The notes beneath the pieces are model-generated. The model saw only the letters and a program-made list of their open reading frames with translations. It was not told where the DNA came from and made no database searches. This document shows positions 8,401-17,900 of a DNA stretch of 64,000 nucleotides, piece by piece. The position numbers and the translations under genes were made by a program. Origin of the DNA: VBAS01 sp964508655 (GTDB lineage Bacteria; Bacteroidota; Bacteroidia; Chitinophagales; Chitinophagaceae); the NCBI GenBank assembly GCA_964508655.1, contig CAZDUO010000006.1:1-64000 (forward strand), written 5' to 3'. Within the stretch, counting starts at the first letter, position 1, and every line of letters begins with the position of its first letter.

Positions 8401-9384
8401 TCAAAGACTTGTTTTGGACTCAGGCTTCGTAAAGCCCTCCTTTTGGGAGGATTTGGGTGGGCTGAAATATTTGAGTGTTCTCACTTCTTTTTCGGTTAAA
8501 AAACGCCACTTGCCCCGCTCCACATTTTTCTTGGTGAGGCCGGCAAACATTACCCGGTCGAGCTGTTTTACTTCATAACCGAGGTGTTCAAAAATGCGCC
8601 GGACAATGCGGTTGCGGCCGCTATGTATTTCCACACCTAATTGTTTCTTGTCTTTAGCATCGGTATAAGCCAATGCATCTACGGTAGCCGGGCCGTCATC
8701 CAGCACCACGCCTTTCAGTACCTGGTCAAAATCAATTTTATCCAGCGGCCTGTTCAGCGTCACAGCATAAATCTTTTTTATTTCATTACTGGGATGGGTA
8801 AGTTTTTGGGAAAGCTCTCCGTCATTAGTCAGTAAGAGAACACCGGATGTATTTCTGTCCAGCCTTCCTGCCGGGTACACTCTTTCGCTGGTGGCGCGGT
8901 GTACCAGGTCAAGCACCGTTTTTCTGCCTTGCGGGTCGTCGGTGGTTGTAATAAAATCTTTTGGTTTATTCAGCAATATGTAAACCAGATTTTTTTCAAG
9001 AAATATTTTTTTACCATTCACTTTTATTTCATCCCTGGCTGATACTTTATGTCCCGGCCCGGTAATCACCTGCCCATTTACTTTTACAACACCTGTTTTC
9101 ACCAGTTCAGCCGCATCACGCCTTGCACATACGCCACAATGGGCAATGAATTTATTCAGGGGCATCTGATTTGAGGTCTTTGGTCTGAAGTGTGAAGGCT
9201 GTATAGTGCTGCCGCGTCCTGTACTAGTATGCTGATTTCTGACTTCTGATTTCTGACTTCTTTTCTTATTAAAAAATTCTTCCCGTTCTTTTTTCCATTT
9301 CTTTTTTTCCTGGCGGAATTGTTCTTTGACAGCAGCGTTGCTTTTCTTTTTTATGAATTTTTCAAACGGGGATTTCTTTTTCAT
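8401..9384 (-). CDS. RsuA/RluB-family pseudouridine synthase with S4 domain and repeat-derived linker and tail
   Basis: 327 residues. A Lys/Glu-rich N-terminus of about 45 residues, a linker built from dispersed repeats (QKSEVRNQ, SHFRPKTSNQ), an S4 RNA-binding domain starting at MPLNKFIAHCGVCARRDAAEL, then the catalytic domain with AGRLDRNTSGVLLLTNDG (active-site Asp) and GRNRIVRRIFEHLGYEVKQLDR. The family modifies U2605-type positions of 23S rRNA or U516 of 16S rRNA. The C-terminal tail (SPPKSSQKEGFTKPES) is encoded by another GC-hairpin repeat at 8432-8464. Both non-conserved ends are thus repeat-derived, while the enzyme core is intact. ATG 9384 gives the long form; the Met of MPLNKF would be the minimal form. 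Confidence 0.85.
   Translation of the reverse strand: MKKKSPFEKFIKKKSNAAVKEQFRQEKKKWKKEREEFFNKKRSQKSEVRNQHTSTGRGSTIQPSHFRPKTSNQMPLNKFIAHCGVCARRDAAELVKTGVVKVNGQVITGPGHKVSARDEIKVNGKKIFLEKNLVYILLNKPKDFITTTDDPQGRKTVLDLVHRATSERVYPAGRLDRNTSGVLLLTNDGELSQKLTHPSNEIKKIYAVTLNRPLDKIDFDQVLKGVVLDDGPATVDALAYTDAKDKKQLGVEIHSGRNRIVRRIFEHLGYEVKQLDRVMFAGLTKKNVERGKWRFLTEKEVRTLKYFSPPKSSQKEGFTKPESKTSL
8432..8464. repeat. GC hairpin repeat forming the C-terminal tail of the rluB-like gene
   Basis: AGCCCTCCTTTTGGGAGG plus ATTTGGGTGGGCT. Same layout as the nuo and tra copies (short C/G stem, then a G-run). It supplies codons SPPKSSQKEG of the minus-strand gene. Confidence 0.6.
9163..9265. repeat. TCTGACTTCTGATT-type repeats in the rluB-like linker
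   Basis: GCTGATTTCTGACTTCTGAT with further units on both sides, followed by a GGTCTTTGGTCTGAAG-type block. In frame on the minus strand, encoding the linker between the basic N-terminus and the S4 domain. Shares TTTCTGACTTCT with the sulfite reductase insert. Confidence 0.6.
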
Positions 9385-9429
9385 GCTTGTTAATTGCTGT
9401 TTTGCAACAGGAACAGCAAAAGTAAGTAA

Positions 9430-9460
9430 TTAAAAAGACCACCGGCACTACCAGTGGTCA
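9430..9460 (-). terminator. Rho-independent terminator after the LTXXQ-like gene
   Basis: On the minus strand GACCACTGG-tagtg-CCGGTGGTC (9437-9459, nine pairs with one G-U) followed by TTTTTAATT. It lies directly behind the stop at 9483. Confidence 0.65.
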
Positions 9461-9482
9461 TACTAAATAATTGTAAGTGATT

Positions 9483-10121
9483 TCACGAGAGTTTGCCGGG
9501 TTTGCGGGGTCCGTGCTTTTTTAACTCCTGCATTTTTTTCAGTTGCTCTTCGTTGAGGATAGACTTCATTTTCAGCTTTTGATTTTCCATCAGTTTTTTC
9601 ATTTCTTCCCGTTTTTGCTGCATATTCAGTGTTTTGTTTTCATGCAGTGCTTTTATTTTTTCCTGCATTTCGCTTCGTTGCTTTTTCAGTTTTTCCGCCT
9701 GTTCATTGCTTAATTGCAGCCGAAGCTTCATTTTTTCCATACGGGCATTCGCATCTATTTCTGCCATCTTCTTTCTTTCTTCTTTCATCTTTACTATCCT
9801 GTCTTTTTGTTCTTTGGTCAGCAGGCTTTGCATTTCCTCATAGTGTTTTTTGCGCAGGTCGTCCATTTGTTTCCTCCACTCTTTCACGGTGATGTCATCT
9901 TTTTTCCGGAGGTCCGTCATTTTTTTTCTGAAATCTTCATTCAGGGTTTTGGCCTTTTGTTTCTGGTCATCGGAAAGTTTCAGCTTTTCAGCCAGTAAAT
10001 GTTTTTGCTGAAGATGCCTTTGTAAACCGGGATGCTTTCCTTCACCCGGCAATTTTTTTTCCTGGGCCTGCACTATTGCAAGTGTGGCAAACGCAAGGAT
10101 GGTAGCAAGAATCTTTTTCAT
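9483..10121 (-). CDS. Spy/LTXXQ-like periplasmic helical protein
   Basis: 212 residues. Signal peptide MKKILATILAFATLAIVQAQ, then an almost wholly helical, Lys/Glu/Met/Gln-rich protein with several LTXXQ-like motifs (LSDDQKQKAK, LTKEQKDRI, LSNEQAEKL, LNEEQLKKM). This is the pattern of CpxP/Spy-type periplasmic chaperones and related Bacteroidota proteins. Four motif copies suggest two LTXXQ domains in tandem. A terminator follows directly, so it is probably a single-gene unit. A role in envelope stress is inferred from family only. Confidence 0.7.
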   Translation of the reverse strand: MKKILATILAFATLAIVQAQEKKLPGEGKHPGLQRHLQQKHLLAEKLKLSDDQKQKAKTLNEDFRKKMTDLRKKDDITVKEWRKQMDDLRKKHYEEMQSLLTKEQKDRIVKMKEERKKMAEIDANARMEKMKLRLQLSNEQAEKLKKQRSEMQEKIKALHENKTLNMQQKREEMKKLMENQKLKMKSILNEEQLKKMQELKKHGPRKPGKLS

Positions 10122-10214
10122 AAAGTTTATTTTTTTGACGATAAACAGACTGCCGCCCTTCGGTTGGGTTTAATCAAATCTAAGAAATTATTCGTAGATG
10201 GTAAAATAATTGGA

Positions 10215-11267
10215 TTAGTGGCTGTCTTTATTGGCCAGTTGCCCGCAGGCGGCATCAATATCTTTACCCCGGCTGCGCCGGAGTCTTGCATTTACTTTAT
10301 GTTTTTCCAAATAATGCATAAAAGCTGTCACCGTTTTTTCGTCCGGCTTTTGGAAATCGGCAAAGTCAATCGGGTTGTATTCAATGATATTGATTAAATC
10401 AACCGGAACCTGGCGATAGAGTTTTATCAGTTCATCCGCATCTTTGAGCGAGTCGTTAAAGTTTTTAAAGAGGATGTATTCGAAAGTAATCTCGTTACGG
10501 GTTTGTTTGTAAAAATAATTCAGCGCTTCCACCAGCGATTTTATGTTGTTGGTATCGTTGATAGGCATTATCTCATGCCGCTTTTTATCGTTGGCGGCGT
10601 GCAGTGACAGGGCCAGCTTGAACTTCACCTTATCATCACCCAGTTGTTTTATCATTTTGGCTACGCCGGCTGTTGACACGGTGATTCTTTTCGGGCTCAT
10701 GCCCAGTCCGTCGGGGGATGTGATTCGTTCAATGGCTTTCAGCACATTTTTATAATTCAGCAGCGGCTCGCCCATGCCCATGAAAACAATGTTGGTGATT
10801 TTATGGCCGTAAACCTTTTCACACTGCCGGTTGATGAGCACCACTTCATCATAAATTTCATCAAAGCTGAGGTTGCGTTTTTTTTCCATATAACCCGTGG
10901 CGCAAAACGTACAGCTGAGCGAACAGCCGATTTGTGATGACACACAGGCTGTGGCTCTTTTTTCAGTTGGTATCAGTACCCCTTCCACCCGGTAACCTTC
11001 GTGGGTTTTAAAGCGGCTTTTGATGGTGCCATCAGAGGAGTATTGTGTGGCATCAACAGTAAGCGCCGGCAGCGAGAAATCTTCTTTCAACTTATTACGG
11101 AGTTCTTTGCCCAGGTTGGTCATGGCATCAAAGCTTTGTACCTGTTTTTGCCAGAGCCATTCATACACCTGTGCAGCACGGAATTTTTTTTCACCCCGGG
11201 TTTCAAAATACTTTTCCAGTTCCGGGAGGGTTAAATGACGGATATTTTTTTGTTCTGTTTTCAGCAT
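10215..11267 (-). CDS. rlmN: 23S rRNA (adenine2503-C2)-methyltransferase, radical SAM
   Basis: 350 residues from ATG 11267. Methylates C2 of A2503 in 23S rRNA and A37 in some tRNAs. The radical-SAM cysteines are CSLSCTFC (Cys115, 119, 122). Also visible are NIVFMGMGEPLLNY, SPKRITVSTAGVAKMI, LALSLHAANDKKRHEIMPIN and the C-terminal RRSRGKDIDAACGQL with the second catalytic Cys. An upstream non-ATG start six codons earlier is possible, but a TATCTTTG -7 box lies just before ATG 11267, which supports the ATG. Confidence 0.95.
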   Translation of the reverse strand: MLKTEQKNIRHLTLPELEKYFETRGEKKFRAAQVYEWLWQKQVQSFDAMTNLGKELRNKLKEDFSLPALTVDATQYSSDGTIKSRFKTHEGYRVEGVLIPTEKRATACVSSQIGCSLSCTFCATGYMEKKRNLSFDEIYDEVVLINRQCEKVYGHKITNIVFMGMGEPLLNYKNVLKAIERITSPDGLGMSPKRITVSTAGVAKMIKQLGDDKVKFKLALSLHAANDKKRHEIMPINDTNNIKSLVEALNYFYKQTRNEITFEYILFKNFNDSLKDADELIKLYRQVPVDLINIIEYNPIDFADFQKPDEKTVTAFMHYLEKHKVNARLRRSRGKDIDAACGQLANKDSH

Positions 11268-11271
11268 CGTG

Positions 11272-11279
11272 CAAAGATA
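11272..11279 (-). promoter_or_regulatory. -7 box abutting the rlmN start
   Basis: TATCTTTG on the minus strand, matching TAnnTTTG, only 4 bp from the start codon. Transcription would begin at or within a few bases of the ATG, implying a leaderless or nearly leaderless mRNA. No clear TTG at -33. Confidence 0.45.
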
Positions 11280-11356
11280 CCCCAAGACCCTGTTTAGGGG
11301 GAATAATTATATTGCGTGCAATAAAATTTCCCTGGTGGAAAATCCCGGAGGCTATA

Positions 11357-12550
11357 ATGAAAGATGTATTTATTATTGACGCCATCCGCACACCGATAGG
11401 TAAATACGGCGGGGCATTATCAACTATCAGACCGGATGATTTGCTGGCCATTGTCATTCATGCACTGATGGAGAGAAACAGCAACATTGATATGAATGAT
11501 GTGGAAGATGTGATTGCCGGGGCGGCCAACCAGAGTGGCGAAGATAACCGCAATGTGGCCCGCATGGCAGCATTGCTTGCCGGTCTGCCGGTGAGTGTGG
11601 GCGGTATGACGGTGAACCGGCTTTGCGCCTCAGGTTTGCAAAGCATAATGGATGCAGCAAGGGCTATTAAATGCGGCGATGGAGAAATTTATTTTGCCGG
11701 TGGTGTGGAAAGTATGACCCGTGCGCCCTTTGTGATGAACAAAAGTAATGAACCCTGGAGCCGCAAAGCCGAAGTGTTTGATACAACCATGGGCTGGCGG
11801 TTTATCAATGAGAAACTGGCTGCCATGTATTTTCCATTCGCCATGGGCGAAACAGCGGAGAATGTGGCAAAGCAATGGATGATTTCGAGAGAAGAGCAGG
11901 ATCTATTCGCCCTGCAATCGCAGGAAAAATATTTTGCAGCAAAAGATGCAGGAAAATTCAACAATGAAATAGCGGCTGTTGAAATTGATAACAGCGGATT
12001 GATTACCTGGGTGACAGTGGATGAACATCCCCGAAAAACTTCATTGGAAAAGCTGGCAGCGCTGAAACCTGCATTCGTTAAAGACGGAACTGTAACTGCC
12101 GGTAACTCTTCGGGTATAAATGATGGCGCAGCAATGCTTCTTCTTGCAAGTGAAGATGCCGTGAAAAAATATTCGCTTAATCCAATGGCCCGTGTGGTGG
12201 CAATGTCTTCTGCAGGTGTTGAACCAGCCATAATGGGAATTGGACCCGTGCCCGCCACAAAGAAAGTACTGCAACGGGCCGGTTTGAAAACAAAAGACTT
12301 AGGACTGATTGAATTGAATGAGGCTTTCGCATCACAAAGTATTGCCTGCATAAAGGAAATTGGCCTTGACCCGAATCAAGTAAATGTAAATGGCGGCGCT
12401 ATTGCGCTTGGACATCCGCTGGGCTGTAGCGGCGCCCGGATTACCACTACATTATTATATGAGATGAAGCGAAGAAATGTAAAGTATGGACTTGCCGCTA
12501 TGTGCGTGGGAGTGGGGCAGGGTGCAGCCATAGTGTACGAGAACATTTGA
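11357..12550 (+). CDS. Acetyl-CoA acyltransferase (thiolase, possibly 3-oxoadipyl-CoA thiolase)
   Basis: 397 residues from ATG 11357, where the conserved thiolase start MKDVFIIDAIRTPIGKYGGA begins. It cleaves 3-oxoacyl-CoA with CoA. Nucleophile Cys90 lies in TVNRLCASGLQS; NVNGGAIALGHPLGCSGAR and CVGVGQGAAIVYE carry the catalytic His and second Cys. The GEDNRNVARMAALLAGLP region resembles PcaF/PaaJ-type thiolases, but no aromatic-degradation genes are near, so a general beta-oxidation role is equally possible. Divergent from rlmN with about 90 bp between starts. Confidence 0.9.
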   Translation: MKDVFIIDAIRTPIGKYGGALSTIRPDDLLAIVIHALMERNSNIDMNDVEDVIAGAANQSGEDNRNVARMAALLAGLPVSVGGMTVNRLCASGLQSIMDAARAIKCGDGEIYFAGGVESMTRAPFVMNKSNEPWSRKAEVFDTTMGWRFINEKLAAMYFPFAMGETAENVAKQWMISREEQDLFALQSQEKYFAAKDAGKFNNEIAAVEIDNSGLITWVTVDEHPRKTSLEKLAALKPAFVKDGTVTAGNSSGINDGAAMLLLASEDAVKKYSLNPMARVVAMSSAGVEPAIMGIGPVPATKKVLQRAGLKTKDLGLIELNEAFASQSIACIKEIGLDPNQVNVNGGAIALGHPLGCSGARITTTLLYEMKRRNVKYGLAAMCVGVGQGAAIVYENI

Positions 12551-12643
12551 TACCTGTTACCAAAGTATCATTTAACGCTCTTGTTACAGATCAATAATTT
12601 AGAATTGTTCCATCACTGTCATATTTTTTCATACCAGGCAAAC

Positions 12644-12674
12644 TTGGTTTCGATATGCAGCGATTGTATATTTA
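12644..12674 (+). promoter_or_regulatory. Probable promoter of the SusC operon
   Basis: TTG (12644-12646), 20 bp, TATATTTA (12667-12674), one mismatch from TAnnTTTG, 50 bp before the susC-like ATG. The rest of the 174-bp gap shows no other feature. Confidence 0.42.
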
Positions 12675-12724
12675 ACATTGCCTTCCAAGGTTAAGGATTT
12701 CATTTATTTAATAAAAACTGCAAC

Positions 12725-15700
12725 ATGAGAAAATTATTACTACTGGTCTCAGGCCAGCTATTCCTGCTTTCCGGAATATTGGCCCAGGAAAAGACCCTCA
12801 CCGGAAAAGTGACCGACGAAAGCGGTAGCCCGGTCGCTAATGCCTCAGTCATAGTTCAGGGTACTAAAACGGGAACCGCCACAAAAGCAGATGGCAGCTT
12901 TATTCTGAAAGTTCCTGCCGATGCAAAAGCGATTACCGTTTCCAGTGTCAATTACGAAACACAAACTATTACGCTGGGCACCTCACTTATCATTGAGGTT
13001 ACATTAAAAGCCACAAGCAATCCACTGAACGAAGTAGTGGTTGTTGGCTTTACCACTGCCCGTAAAAAAAGAGATGAAGCCGGCGCCATTTCAAGTGTAA
13101 AAGCCAGCCAGCTGGAAAATCTTCCCAACCTTTCGGTTGATAAAGCGCTGCAGGGTAAAGCTGCCGGGGTACTGGTGCAGGCGAATAATGGAATACCGGG
13201 GGGAAATATTAATGTACGTATCCGCGGAGGAAGTTCTATTAACACTGGTGTTGATCCGCTTTACGTGGTGGATGGCGTGCAATTAAACACGCAAGGTACG
13301 GCCAACTTCTCCCAGTCAAACCCGCTGGCTTTTCTGAATCCTGATGATATTGAATCAATAGATATCATTAAAGATGCTGCAACGGCTGCCATTTACGGAA
13401 GCACTGCAGCAAATGGGGTAGTGCTGATTACAACCAAAAAAGGGAAAGCAGGTAAAACAAAATTTACTGCAAATGTTTATACGGGAGTCGTGATGCCCAT
13501 CAAGTATCTTGATGTTACAAACGGACCGGAGTATTTTCAGCTACGCTCAGAAGCCTATGCTTCGGTGCTGAATTTACCCCCCACCGATCTGGCAGTAAAA
13601 AGAACCGTGCTGAATGAACTCCGATTTGCCGGAGCAGCCACTTACACACTGGCCCAGGCCGACTCTGCCATTGCCACCATTCCTACTTACGACTGGCAAC
13701 AGACAGCCATCAACAATGGCAACATTACCAATTATGAAATTTCGGCCAGTGGCGGCAATGACCGGAATACTTTCCGCATTTCAGCAAACTTTACCGATCA
13801 GAGTACCATTGTGACCAAGGCTGATTTTAAACGCTACGGGCTGAAAGTAGATATTACCAATAAAGCCACTGAGAGGTTATCGTTTGCATTAAGCACCAAC
13901 CTCAGCACGTTTGAACAAAGAGTGCCCTTTGCAGTCAGCGGCTCCTTCCTTGGCAGCCCGGCATTTTCATCACCGGCTATTATCCCCACTAATCCTATTT
14001 ATAAGGATGATGGTTCTTACTACGGTACTCCGGGTAATGTGCCGGCCAATATTGTGGGGGTGCTCAACCAGAATGTCATCCAGGTAAATGACTACAATAG
14101 CGGTTTTCAGCGTACCAACCAGATGGTGGGTAATTTCAATATCGAGTATAAAATTTTTGAGTGGCTGAGTGTGAAAGGATTTGCCGGGATGGACTACCGC
14201 CTGCTGCATGGCAAGCGGGTATCTGATGCCCGCACGGCAGATGCTTTTAACCGTAAAGGCCTCGTGCAGCTGGAAACAGATTACAATACCAACCTGAATA
14301 CTTTTGCCACCTTGAATTTTAACCGCATCATTGGTCAAAATCACAAAGTAGATGGCTTTATAGGTTATGAGTTCAGAAAAGAAAACCTGATTCAAACCAC
14401 CGAATCGGGTGATGGATTTCCTACCTACCAGTTTACTTCGCTGAGCAATGCTGCCAACCCGCTGGCTGTTGGCGAAACTTTTACCGGCTTCAGAAGAAAT
14501 GCCGCATTTACCAATATTAATTATGCCTTCATGGAAAAATACCTGGTAGGTGTTGTAGTACGTTACGATGGTTCTTCAAGATTCGGAAAAGGTTTTCGCT
14601 ACGGTACGTTTGCCGGTGTGAAGACGGCCTGGAATATGGATCGGGAAAGTTTCCTTGTCAATTCGAAAGTGGTTTCGTCATTGCGCCTGCGATTCAGCTA
14701 TGGCCAAACAGGGAATGACCAGATTGGAAATTTCGACGGGTTAGGACTGTATGGCGGCGGCGGTGTTTATAATAATGCAGCCGGAATTGCTTACACACAA
14801 TTAGAAAATCCAAACCTGAAATGGGAACAAACAAGTACGGTAAACATCGGGGTTGATTTCGGATTTTTCAGGCATCGTATTAACGGAAGCCTGGAACTTT
14901 ACAATAAAAAAACTGAAGACATCCTGCTGAATCAGCCACTTCAGCAAACTACCGGTTTTACCTCCATCAGCACCAATATCGGCAAAATGCGTAACCGGGG
15001 TATTGAATTAACACTCAGCTCCGATGTTATCAAAGCAAAAAGGACCGGCGATTTTAACTGGAATGTGAGTCTCACTTTCGCATACAACGACCAGGAAATA
15101 ACAGAGCTTTATGGCGGTTATAAAGTGTTGCCATCCGATGTCAGCATCAGGGTAGGTGAACCTGTAGGTGTTCTGTTTACGCAGCGCTATGCCGGCGTAA
15201 ACCCTGCAACCGGCCGGCCGATGTGGTACGACAGCCTGGGCAATCTTACTTACCAGGTGCTTGCAAAAGACAGGGTAGTTCTTGGACCTACCCTGGAGTC
15301 ACCGTATGTTGGTGGTTTCAGGAGTGTATTTAAATACAGGGGTGTGATGCTCGATGTTTTTCTGCAGGGTGAGTATGGCCGCCTGGCAACAGACGGACAG
15401 GTGAATTTCCTGTTTGAAAATCTTGCCCGCCTGAATGAACTGCAGTATATTTATGATAACAGGTGGACAACACCCGGCCAGATTACTTCTATTCCCCGGT
15501 TTAATGCCAATGGTGCTGAATCAAAAGGCTCAGGCGCCCTATCCGGAAACAGGCAGTGGTTTAAAGCGGATTATATCCGGTTGAAAAATGTGATGCTTTC
15601 GTACGACCTGCCCGGTAAGTGGCTTTCGAAAGTAAAAATTTCAAACGCCCGGGTATATGTGCAGGCTACCAACCTGGCCACAATCAGCGACTGGTTCAGT

Positions 15701-15784
15701 TATGATATTGAATTTGTCGGCACGGCAACCGGAATCATTCCGCAAACAAAGAATGTCACCTTTGGTGTTCAACTTGGCTTTTAA
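12725..15784 (+). CDS. SusC/RagA-family TonB-linked outer-membrane transporter
   Basis: 1019 residues. Signal peptide ending at ILAQ, a carboxypeptidase-regulatory-like domain (about residues 24-100, LTGKVTDESGSPVANASVIVQG), a TonB-box-like NEVVVVGF, a plug domain with DPLYVVDGVQ and the SusC signature DIESIDIIKDAATAAIYGSTAANGVVLITTKKG, then a beta barrel ending in FGVQLGF. It forms the barrel of a pedal-bin importer with the SusD partner next door, energised by TonB/ExbBD such as the systems at 20.4 and 44.5 kb. No sigma or anti-sigma extension is present. The substrate cannot be told because no enzyme genes accompany it. Confidence 0.95.
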   Translation: MRKLLLLVSGQLFLLSGILAQEKTLTGKVTDESGSPVANASVIVQGTKTGTATKADGSFILKVPADAKAITVSSVNYETQTITLGTSLIIEVTLKATSNPLNEVVVVGFTTARKKRDEAGAISSVKASQLENLPNLSVDKALQGKAAGVLVQANNGIPGGNINVRIRGGSSINTGVDPLYVVDGVQLNTQGTANFSQSNPLAFLNPDDIESIDIIKDAATAAIYGSTAANGVVLITTKKGKAGKTKFTANVYTGVVMPIKYLDVTNGPEYFQLRSEAYASVLNLPPTDLAVKRTVLNELRFAGAATYTLAQADSAIATIPTYDWQQTAINNGNITNYEISASGGNDRNTFRISANFTDQSTIVTKADFKRYGLKVDITNKATERLSFALSTNLSTFEQRVPFAVSGSFLGSPAFSSPAIIPTNPIYKDDGSYYGTPGNVPANIVGVLNQNVIQVNDYNSGFQRTNQMVGNFNIEYKIFEWLSVKGFAGMDYRLLHGKRVSDARTADAFNRKGLVQLETDYNTNLNTFATLNFNRIIGQNHKVDGFIGYEFRKENLIQTTESGDGFPTYQFTSLSNAANPLAVGETFTGFRRNAAFTNINYAFMEKYLVGVVVRYDGSSRFGKGFRYGTFAGVKTAWNMDRESFLVNSKVVSSLRLRFSYGQTGNDQIGNFDGLGLYGGGGVYNNAAGIAYTQLENPNLKWEQTSTVNIGVDFGFFRHRINGSLELYNKKTEDILLNQPLQQTTGFTSISTNIGKMRNRGIELTLSSDVIKAKRTGDFNWNVSLTFAYNDQEITELYGGYKVLPSDVSIRVGEPVGVLFTQRYAGVNPATGRPMWYDSLGNLTYQVLAKDRVVLGPTLESPYVGGFRSVFKYRGVMLDVFLQGEYGRLATDGQVNFLFENLARLNELQYIYDNRWTTPGQITSIPRFNANGAESKGSGALSGNRQWFKADYIRLKNVMLSYDLPGKWLSKVKISNARVYVQATNLATISDWFSYDIEFVGTATGIIPQTKNVTFGVQLGF

Positions 15785-15804
15785 CCCCCAAAACATTTAC
15801 AATT

Positions 15805-17358
15805 ATGAAAAGTTATTTTAATAAATATGTAATAGTGATTGGCCTGGCAGCTCTGCTGGCGACAGGTTGCGAAAAGCAACTGGAGATTTCGCCCCGCCAG
15901 TCAATTGATGCCAGCACTGCGCTGACATCGAGAGATGCCATCAATGCAGCCATTACCGGTCTTTATGCAAGATTGAAAAGTGCCCGTATGTACGGGCGGG
16001 ATTTAATCACTCATGCAGAAGCACTGGCCGATAATGGTTTTGCCACCAATAAATCAGGTCGTCTTTTGCCTGAAGCTAATAATGTGCAAGGCGCCCATTA
16101 TACCGGTACCATTTGGTCCAGTTTTTATGCCGGCGTCAACCAGATTAACCTGATACTGGAAACACTCCCAACCCTTGACCTGGCGCCGGCCATTACCCAG
16201 GCCGAACGGGACCTGTGGGAAGGGCAGTTGTATTTCCTTCGTGGTCTGTATTTTTTTGATATGGTGAGAGTGTATGCCTATATACCCGGTGCAGTGGTGG
16301 CTGCGCAAGACAGGGGCGGGGTTCCGCTTTCACTTACCGGCATTTCCACTGCTGAAGCTGCATTGGCATACAAGCCATCCAGGGCTCCCATTGATGATGT
16401 ATACAACCAGATTATTGCCGACCTTACCCAGGCAGAGGCAAAACTGTTGTACCCGGGGCTTGGGGTAAGCCAGGCTAACAAAGCAGCAGCGCAGGGCCTG
16501 CTTGCAAGGGTGAGTTTGTATAAAAAAGATTATACGGCTGCCAAATCGTGGGCTGATAAATGCATTGCCTTGGCCGGCAGTAAAATGACAACAGCATCTA
16601 CATATGTATCCAACTGGAGATCCGCCACCCATGGCGAAACGCTCTTCCAGGTTGCTTATGCCACCAACGGAGAAAATATCGGTGTGAATGAATCGCTGCA
16701 AACTTCATTTACCACCCTGGTAACACCCGGCAACCAGGGAACAACCGGCGGTTTTGGTGACCTGGTGCCAACCATAAGCCTGCTTACCGACCTGGGTATA
16801 ACATTGCAGGGGGGAATGACCACCACAAATTTTGCGTTGAATCACGTAATAGCCAGCCGCAGCACCGATGTAAGAAACCTGTTGTTTGAACCCGGCACAG
16901 CCGGCCGTGGAAATATTAAAACAGAATGTACCAAGTTTATTGGTAAAAACGGTTTTATCAACCTGGATAATGTACCGGTATTCAGGATTTCCGAAGCCTA
17001 CCTGATTCGTGCTGAAGCGCAGATCACTACCGGTTCATCCGTATTTAACCAGCCCGCAGCGCTTACTGATATGAAATTTGTGAAAGTAAGAAGATACACA
17101 GATTACACGGGTTCAGCACAGGAAACGGCAGACAATGCCATGGATCCCACCCAGCTTTTTAATGAAATACTCAGGCAAAAAAGAATTGAGTTTGCTTTTG
17201 AAGGCCATCGCTTCTTTGATCTGAAGCGGCTGGGAAGAGACCTGGTAAAATCACCGCACTACAACACAGTAGCCTTTACCGATACCCGCATACTGGCTCC
17301 CATTCCACAGAGTGAAGTGGACGGTAATCCGAATCTGAAACAAAATGCTGGATACTAA
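15805..17358 (+). CDS. SusD/RagB-family surface lipoprotein
   Basis: 517 residues with a lipoprotein signal (LAALLATGCEKQLEISP, Cys at about 22). TPR-like helices and family signatures include YFLRGLYFFDMVRVYAYIPG, AAAQGLLARVSLYKKDYTAAKSWADKCI, ISEAYLIRAEAQI and the C-terminal RQKRIEFAFEGHRFFDLKRLGRDL. It is the ligand-capturing lid over the SusC-type barrel, 20 bp downstream of that gene and surely in the same operon. Confidence 0.95.
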   Translation: MKSYFNKYVIVIGLAALLATGCEKQLEISPRQSIDASTALTSRDAINAAITGLYARLKSARMYGRDLITHAEALADNGFATNKSGRLLPEANNVQGAHYTGTIWSSFYAGVNQINLILETLPTLDLAPAITQAERDLWEGQLYFLRGLYFFDMVRVYAYIPGAVVAAQDRGGVPLSLTGISTAEAALAYKPSRAPIDDVYNQIIADLTQAEAKLLYPGLGVSQANKAAAQGLLARVSLYKKDYTAAKSWADKCIALAGSKMTTASTYVSNWRSATHGETLFQVAYATNGENIGVNESLQTSFTTLVTPGNQGTTGGFGDLVPTISLLTDLGITLQGGMTTTNFALNHVIASRSTDVRNLLFEPGTAGRGNIKTECTKFIGKNGFINLDNVPVFRISEAYLIRAEAQITTGSSVFNQPAALTDMKFVKVRRYTDYTGSAQETADNAMDPTQLFNEILRQKRIEFAFEGHRFFDLKRLGRDLVKSPHYNTVAFTDTRILAPIPQSEVDGNPNLKQNAGY

Positions 17359-17370
17359 AAAAAAATAATT

Positions 17371-17880
17371 ATGAGAAGAATACATTTTATTGCACTGATT
17401 CTTGCGGCCTTCTTATTTAATGGCTGCATAAAGAACGACCAGGTTATTTTCAGAGATTCCCTGGTTGAGTTTGACGCCGCCGTTTGGAATGCTAATGCGG
17501 CCGGGCTTACTTACCCCATCATGACCAGGGTGCCAAGAGAAGGCGCCGCCACTACCACAAGCCAGCCCACGATTACAAGAACTAGCGGTACTATTCAACT
17601 GCGGATAAACCTGGTAGGGGCACAGCGCTCAACTCCCATTACATTTAATTACCAGGTAGTACCGGGCGAGTCTACAGCAGTTGCCGGCACACATTATACC
17701 ACGCCATCCGGCACAGGCACCATTCCTGCCAATTCAAGTTTTGGTGTTCTTACCATTGAAATATTGAACCCCGGTGCCACCAGCGGCTCCAGGATACTTG
17801 TACTGCAACTGATGGACAGCCCTGATGTGAAGGCAAGTGTCAATTATGCCAAAGTAGGATTAAGTATTTCGCAGAGCTGA
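17371..17880 (+). CDS. Lipoprotein of SusCD operon, DUF4843-like
   Basis: 169 residues, lipobox FLFNGC (Cys19) and a mature part rich in Thr, Ser and beta strands: GAATTTSQPTITRTSGTIQLRINLVGAQRSTPITFNYQVVPGES (cut short here) then a Calx-beta-like AVAGTHYTTPSGTGTIPANSSFGVLTIEIL. It resembles the small surface lipoproteins (DUF4843/DUF1735-like) that follow SusD genes. Starts 12 bp after the SusD stop and is followed by a terminator, so it closes a three-gene operon. Probably surface-exposed and ligand-binding (inference). Confidence 0.7.
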   Translation: MRRIHFIALILAAFLFNGCIKNDQVIFRDSLVEFDAAVWNANAAGLTYPIMTRVPREGAATTTSQPTITRTSGTIQLRINLVGAQRSTPITFNYQVVPGESTAVAGTHYTTPSGTGTIPANSSFGVLTIEILNPGATSGSRILVLQLMDSPDVKASVNYAKVGLSISQS

Positions 17881-17900
17881 CAGGATTTTAAATATTTTCA

